Origin: Helopsaltes ochotensis | Taxonomy: Eukaryota > Chordata > Aves > Passeriformes > Locustellidae | Reading direction: 5' to 3' | Assembly (NCBI GenBank): GCA_013400155.1 | Contig: VXBM01000141.1 | Location: 548,898-612,897, forward strand | Length of the DNA: 64,000 bases | Shown: positions 57,536 to 64,000 of the stretch, one piece after another | How positions within the stretch are numbered: the first letter of the stretch is position 1 | Layout: the number at the start of each line of letters is the position of its first letter | Made by a program: the position numbers and the translations under genes | Notes under the pieces: model-generated | Told to the model about the DNA's origin: nothing | Databases searched by the model: none | Seen by the model: the letters and a program-made list of their open reading frames with translations, nothing else

Positions 57536-59105
57536 TCTGGAAATTTGCTGTTCAGCAATACAGGAATTCTCATTGGTTGCTCCTGGCAAATTGCTCCTGG
57601 AAGAGTTATGTCACACCTTCATGGGAAAAATTCACAGGAACAGGGCTTGGACTGCCTGATCCCTCCTGCCAGTGCTCTGGAAGCATGTGGTCCTGGTGTG
57701 TTTTGTTACCTTGGGTCTAAATATTTGTGGCACCATCTGTGAAAGAGATTGGCTGGTCCTAGGGAGGGGGCATGCTGGTGTGTGCTCTGTGAGCTCTTTG
57801 GGTAGGTGAGGGGCACAGGGTTAACTGGGGATCTCCCACCTCTGCAGTATGTTGTCTCTGAGGTCACTGGGGATTTCTGTGGGTCACTGGTGCATTTTAT
57901 TTATTTGTGTCCTCCACTTCCCTTTGCTTTTGGTAATACAATAAGGAATAGTAAAATCTAGAAGTAGGAAATATTATGTTCAGTCCAAAATGCCTTTTGT
58001 TTTTTCCTCCTTAAAATGAGATGGTTTCTCATTTCTTCTAAATCTTAATTGAAAGTTGTTCAGGGTTTCTGAAGCTGTGCCTCCTCTGCAACCTGGATGG
58101 CTGCTGGGGACACAGGGCACAGCCTTGCAGGAGACTTTGGTGTGCTCTGTTTTTCTGTTCCCCCACTCAGCGCTTGCACCCGGCTTTGCTCACGGTCGGT
58201 GAGGTGGCAGCAGTGCAAGGTGCCAGCAGCAAGGCTGGATCCTGGCATCAATGACTCTGCTGGAAATAATTTCCCACTTTGTAAGCCCTCAGCCTGCCTG
58301 GTGTGGCAGTGCCAGGTTGGTCACCAGAGGGGCTGTGCTGGCACTTCCCAAGCAACGCCAATGCCTTCCCTTTGTTGCTGCCCTGGGCTGCCTTCCAGCA
58401 AACATCGTGGGGCGGTCCCAGCAGCAGGGAAGGGCTGTGCCAGGTGTGGGCTGGGGCTGGGGCTGGCAGGATTGGGGCAATGCTCTCCTCTGTTTGCAGG
58501 GTGGTTTCCTCTACAGCTGGGAATTCACAAGGATCCACTGATTTCTCTGTGGCTGCAGCAATACACTGGAGAGACTTTCAGTGGAAATTACCTGTGAAAA
58601 AAAATAGAGTAATCCATTTAAACCAAAATTGAGGATGGGTGTGCCTTTCCAGCCTGGAGTTCAGTTGGTCAGGTGTGGTTTGCAGTGCTAAATCACAGCC
58701 ATAGACAAAGGACCCACAGGGAGTGAAACTGCGTTGTCAGTTCCTGGCTGAGCACATAAGACACAGAGCAAACGTGTCAACATGACCCCACCCTGAGCTT
58801 TTACCTTTTCTGCACTCAGCAGCCTTAGAGCAAGGAGAGCACCTTCCTCAGAGAGGCACTTGGAGACCTACAGCCCTATTCCCATCCCACATCTGGAGCA
58901 GCTGAAACCTGCACGGCTGGGGCACACTCCCACTTGGATGTTTTTTCTGTTTCCTTCCTCTAAGGCTTGTTCAGGAAGGCTGAGGAGGCAGCAGGGAGGT
59001 GTGGTAGCACCAGTTATTGGCAGTTTGAGCAGCGAAATTCCAGCTTTTCTCCTGACTGGCAGGTAGAAGTGAGGGGAAAGCAGCCTGACACGGAATGCTT
59101 CCTTT
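57536..59105. other. Intergenic sequence; GC-richer, no gene recognised
   Basis: 58.08-58.54 kb is GC-rich with overlapping open frames up to 166 residues on both strands. That is expected from GC-rich sequence with few stops. None shows a domain, signal peptide or conserved motif I know, and Pro/Ser/Ala-rich readings in several frames argue against coding. Confidence 0.5.
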
Positions 59106-59929
59106 TGTTATAAATGAAAGCACCAATTAAAATTTATAAATATTTTATTAAGTAATTCAAATATAAAATTTAGAAATTTAGAAATTTAGGAATAAAATTT
59201 GGAAATCCACGAATGAAATCAGCCTCGAGCAAGGCGATCGGAACTGGGTGAACCACAGACCAACACGGGGTCCCCCTAGGTTCACTAAAGCAGTCTTTTT
59301 GGGGCTTGCTTTTATACAGTTTTTGGCTGGGCTATGTGTCATCTCGCATCTCTTAGTCTAGAGTGGTTTCTACACATATTCGTGTGGAGTCTTTTCTCCA
59401 GTAAACGGCACTTAGAGGAAGGAGCAGCTCTTGATTTGTGCCGGTGGACCCAGGCATTCAGATTCATGTCTGGCAGATCTCAGTTCGATGGCACTCCTGG
59501 TACCGATCGATGAGTAGTTAACTTTTCTTTCTTCATTCCGGTAAGCTGTTGTCTCGGGAGGGAGTACCTGCTTGATTCGGCTTTAATTCATATGCAATCT
59601 TCCACTGATTCGGGTCCACCCGCACACCTGGCAAGCATCATTGAGTCTTCCCTTTGTTGGACTCTGCTGTGGATGGTCTGTTCATCCTTCCTACCACCCT
59701 TCTTTCAAGTCCTTAACGACTCTGCTCCAACTGCCCCTTTATTCAGAGGCAAAAGAGTGTTTCTTTTCATTCTGGCCGTAGGCGATCTTTCAGGGAGGGA
59801 TGACATAGCCTCTGCCTGTCTCAGTTTCAGCCCCGGTTATTTTATTATTTAGCCCTAGCACAACATTATTTTACTATTATACATCAACTATATTGAATAA
59901 AACATGAATTACTCTATTCATCTCTCACA
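59106..59929. mobile_element. Probable solo LTR of an endogenous retrovirus (824 bp)
   Basis: The unit begins TGTTATAAAT and ends TCTCTCACA, giving the TG/CA ends of retroviral LTRs, and is flanked by the same 4 bp, CTTT (59102-59105 and 59930-59933). On the - strand there is TATAAAAG at 59316-59309 and AATAAA at 59149-59144, in the order promoter then polyadenylation. On the + strand an AATAAA at 59896-59901 lies 28 bases before the end. I lean to - orientation. No gag, pol or env sequence adjoins it, so it is a solo LTR left by recombination. The family is not recognised. The open frame at 59592-59852 is not a gene. Confidence 0.68.
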
Positions 59930-62900
59930 CTTTTGTTAAAGATCCATACGTTGTTCCATGTTTCTCCACAGAAACTGTCCAAGTGAGTCCTGTCAGTTGC
60001 TAATGAGGTCCCTCCTTTACAAGGTCAGCTTTTTACCTGGGCACCTCCACTTTGCTCAAACCTCATTAAAGTCAGTCAGCTCCTTCCCTAAACCTGTTGG
60101 CTCTTGTGGGCTGGCTGCTCTGACTTGGGACTATCAGTGCATGGTCTCCCTGTGGCTGAGATGCTGAACCCCCTGGAGGTCTGAGGCTGCAGCTTTCCAG
60201 GATACAAGTCCTCAGCGAATCCCAAGGAGAATCCTTGGATAGCATTTCAGAACCAAGGCTTTAAGTTATCAGGTAGAATCCAAACAATGTGGGTTTGTGA
60301 GTCACATGCAAGACATGCTACTGCAGCTCTTCTGAGATTTGTGAAATAATGGGCTATGATGTGTATCTTTATGTCTTGTGTAGTGGTTGTGTTCCTGACT
60401 CAGTGGGCAAGAGAATGCTTCCTGAAAATAATTGCTTTGAGGGCAGTTAACATCATCCATGATCATGAAGCAATGTGAGCAACAAAGCTTCTGGTTTTTC
60501 TCATCTCCCTAGGGAGGAGGTGCAGATCTGGGACCTGAGTCAAATGGCTTTGAGCAAGACAAGACTTGAAAAGGATGACTCGTGCTCTGAAGGAAAGAGG
60601 AAGGGAGAAACCCTTTCCAGACTAACGTAAGAGGCTGAGACCCACTCTCCGGGCTCACTGCACGAACGGAGCATGATGGCCTGGCATGACGGGCAAGCAT
60701 GCAAACACTGGAGCCTTTTTTCCTGGAGCGCTTCTCTTCTGATCAGCTAACACCAGCTTTCATGGCATCTGGCTCACCCTATCTTTCCTTGAAAGCCCTG
60801 ACCTGAAGGTGTGGCATCACAGTCTGGCCAGTGATCGAACTGCCTAGAGACCTGTGATGGGACTTGGCAGCCTGACCGAAAGGCACTTGATATCAATCGA
60901 TTGTGTGAAATAACAGCGAGAAAGAAGATATCTAAGAGAGCCAGTCACTGTCATTGTGGTCTTGATTTCCCCTGAGGATGGCAGCAAATCTCTCTCCTGT
61001 GAAGAGAAAGATGCCCATCAGGTGACTTGTGTCAGAGTCATAGCCAAGGCTGGTGATGTGCCCAAGCAACGCGTGCAGGGGCGTCTGCAGGCAGAGCCTC
61101 AGCCCGTCCGGGCTGTGGGTGCCTGCCCTGGTGAATGCCACACGTGCCTGATAACCAGGCACATTGGCTGTAGGGCTACAGGCTCAAACGAGCCTCAGCA
61201 AAGGTGAAAAATACAGAAGGATGAGTCAAATAAATGCCAGAATTGATGCAAGGGTGGGCAGAAGGGAAAGTATAGTCGTGAGGGAGGAAAAGCAGCCATT
61301 TAAGTTGGTTTAGACTAATACAAAACCACGCTCGGAGCCAGCAATGACATCCAGATTGAACAATAAGATTCCTGTGTCCCGTATGATGCAGGCAGCTGTG
61401 ATGGTTGCTTGCCTTTACTTTCAACAATAAATATCTTTTAGTAAGATTTGAGCTTTTAAGTGCTCCACAAAGCTGCTCAATGATCATGTGTTGATGAACC
61501 TCTCTAAGGAAGCATTGCAAATACTGGCCATTAGTAGCTAGTTGAAAATTAGTCATTAAGGGTATCAGACGTTCTTTTTACAAAGACCTTCTAAGTGCAA
61601 TTAGCTGGTGGTACATAATACCTTGAGGCTATCACTCTTTGGTTTTATTCTTTTTTTTTTTCTCTTTCAGTTCAGTTCAAAGTCAATTAAATCTCACATC
61701 ACAAGCCATCTTTCTGCTTGATGCCAGTCTTTGGTTGAATTTGTGAGAAGATGCAGAGATGTGGTGAGGGCAAAACAGGAAATCTACTTGTGTACCATAG
61801 CTGAATTTCAAGAGAAGCATTTTTCAAATCTGGGTGACACCTAGTAAATCTTTAGCAGGCAATGAATGAGGCACTCTCAGACTGTCCTTACTTATTGTTG
61901 GAATGGAGATTAATATTTCATCCAAGAGGTCAAGAAGGTTTGACTGATCTCTAAATTACTGACCTGCTTTTTACCATCTCTAATGAGTCCTGTGCTTACC
62001 ATCCTGTGGCCCATTGGAACCTCACCATTTCTGCTGGAGATAACTGCTCATCTCCAGAGATTATGGCAATTTACACATTCTAGAATGTGTTCTATCAAAC
62101 CCTAACAACTGAAATATATATTTTATTAGATTAGTGATTAACTTACTTTCCATCCAATCTGTCTTGTTTCATCCATCTCCTTTATCCCAGTGAGATTATT
62201 CATATTGGATTTTTCATCCTCTTAGAGAACTTAACACATGGGGGAAGTTGGAAATGGTCTCATGCTTTTGACTTGGCCAGTTCTGGTGCTGTACAAGATT
62301 AACAAGAAAGCAGTTCAGCCTCTGAAATTAGCACAGTTTAAAGTTCTCTTGATGGTTTCTTCACTGGACATGCTGCAGGCCTTGCTGGAGTAATTTTTTC
62401 TGTTGGTCTTCGTAGTTTAGAAATGGAAGAGAATATACAACAGGTGAAATAATGAGGAATAATTTTATTAGCATGAACACGAGGTGAGCATTCCTGTGAA
62501 AGGAAGCATATTATCTTAAGGAGAGATCTGAGCATAACTCAGCTTCTGCAAGGTAATTTATGCAGAGCTATAAAACTACAGAGCTGAAATACAAAGTGTT
62601 ATGCTCTGTCTGAAAATCTGGTTGTTCTAATTAAGCTGTCTTCTTCCACCCCAGACAAGCTGGAAATGTAGTTTTTTTGAATGCTGAGAAGATGGTTTTA
62701 GTAGTGCCATTAAAGGAACTACATTTGCACATGCCTTAATAAATTCTGAGTATGAACTGACAATTTGCAGTCAGGATGTTCAAACAGTTCTTAAAAAGAG
62801 CTGCTGCATCCTGTCCTCCCTGGCAGGCAGACCTTCCTGGGCCATGTGTTCTTGTATTTTTTTTCTGATTCTGGCAGAAATGTTTTGGAAGACTGTGCTT

Positions 62901-64000
62901 TTATAATTAACGTTATGAGAAGGTTCTGAAATACACAGGGATTGTTTCTAACAAGGGGTTCCTTGCCTAAACTGGGATGGAAAAACCAGCTGTTCTAGTT
63001 CACCTGAGCTATTTGCCCTTCTAATTTTCCTTTGCAATGTGAGGGAGAAACAGTTGCTTTTCAGCATTTCTATTCTTTTAGGTGCGGGGTGAATTTGCAG
63101 AGACAGATCAATCATTGCTGCTCTTGTGAGAATGATTTAAAATTAATGTTGTAAGTATGCTGCTTTCTCACTCTTCTACGGTTAGCTTTTGGCATGGGCT
63201 CTCACTTTGTGGTCCTAAATGCACTGCAGACATGCTTTAAAGGCCAACAGTCAAAATGTAGCAGGAGCTTCTTGTAAACTTGGCACCTAAATGCCTCCTT
63301 CCAGGATTGTGGGGGTGAGTTGCCAAATAAATTCTGCTCAGCATTATCTCTGCATCTGGCCCTCACTTCGCATGGGATGGGCCTGTGCAGTGGGAAACAA
63401 AGCTCCAGATTCAGCAGAATGTTCAAGTGTGGTAAATTAAAGCCCCCAGCCAAATGAAACTTGTAATTGATGTGTCACTTTCAAGTGAGAGAATGGCTCA
63501 GGCAGGTTCAGCGTTCTGCCTGGGTTGCAGAACTGTTGTAATTATCCTGTGTGGTTTTTAATACTTCTGAGAAGAAAAAAATAAAGGTGCACTAATTTTT
63601 AGAACTACACTCTGTTGCCAATACGCAGCTGGCATCTGAGGCCATCTGAGCATTTCAGCCAGATGAAGTCTTTGTGAGCACTAAAGCTGGGTCAAAAATT
63701 GCTGTTCCCAACAGAGGCTGAGTTACTTTTGAAGTAATGTGACTTCTTCTGGACATAGACATTAGAATGTCATTAATTTAAACATCAGACCCTTTCTCTC
63801 TGTTCCAATGCAGAGCATCTGCTGGAAACATGAGAGGACATACTAAAAAATATAATTTTACTGTTGGTCTTAACTTTCGATACTTAGCTTTTTCCCCCCC
63901 CCCTCATTCTCAAGGACATTCTTATTATACCCTTGCACACAAATTGGTATAGATACACTCAAACACACAGGTGTATTGAGAGAGACAATGGAATTTGGTG
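59930..64000. other. Intergenic sequence to window end; no gene recognised
   Basis: About 4 kb with scattered short open frames and no recognisable exon, RNA gene or repeat family on either strand. A T-rich run lies near 61650-61670 and a run of ten C at 63894-63903. 60.6-61.2 kb is less AT-rich and has long open frames on both strands (60956-61207 + and 60932-61162 -), neither recognisable. Confidence 0.5.

Noticed and set aside
58097..58597. 166-residue + strand open frame in GC-rich sequence.
   Set aside because: Several frames on both strands are open at once and each is low-complexity with no domain. This is composition, not coding.
43908..64000. Search for PKP2 exons (the expected neighbour by mammalian synteny).
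   Set aside because: No armadillo-repeat-like peptide with splice sites was recognised on either strand. The gene is probably beyond the window.

Overview
This window is nuclear DNA of a bird. CR1 LINE fragments lie throughout it, including 3' ends of the 'AGAATCATAGAATGG' type. A tRNA-Ile-like SINE head near 43.13 kb hints at a songbird, weakly. Coding sequence is confined to short exons with GT/AG splice sites. The two genes found are DNM1L (dynamin-1-like, Drp1) on + and YARS2 (mitochondrial tyrosyl-tRNA synthetase) on -, a tail-to-tail pair that is also adjacent in mammals. Both serve mitochondria: DNM1L is the GTPase that constricts mitochondria and peroxisomes, and YARS2 charges mt-tRNA-Tyr.

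Layout. 1-240 is a GC- and CpG-rich stretch with no recognisable exon; the first DNM1L coding exon (the first 34 codons) must lie upstream. 241-10839 is the rest of intron 1. From 10840 to 32846 I place 18 constitutive or usually included coding exons by reading and phase-checking splice sites, plus one alternative 39-nt GTPase-domain exon (16083-16121). I also find a 32-nt frame-breaking remnant of the 33-nt variable-domain exon known in mammals (28275-28306). Joined without the 39-nt exon, the visible coding part is 2067 nt (688 codons plus stop), open throughout. The DNM1L 3' UTR probably runs to about 35070. YARS2 is read right to left, from its stop at 38331 up to exon 1 at 41554-41823. 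Exon 1 then enters a 563-nt run of N (41824-42386) that hides the N-terminus and the HIGH-type motif.

From about 42.4 kb to the end there is no gene I can support. This part holds a 22-bp tandem repeat, several CR1 fragments, a tRNA-Ile-like SINE head, microsatellites and a probable solo LTR of an endogenous retrovirus (59106-59929) flanked by a 4-bp target duplication. At 52847-52866 there is an exact 20-nt Illumina adapter sequence between a T-rich tract and a (TTTCC)n array, which is an assembly artefact.

I do not see a new biological system here. The items most worth a second look are the adapter, the broken DNM1L micro-exon, a 21-bp hairpin just inside DNM1L intron 20, the CR1 that ends 18 bp from the YARS2 exon 1 splice donor, a 36-bp sequence repeated in two DNM1L introns, and the solo LTR. 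All exon calls rest on my reading and on recalled knowledge of the families; no alignment was run.
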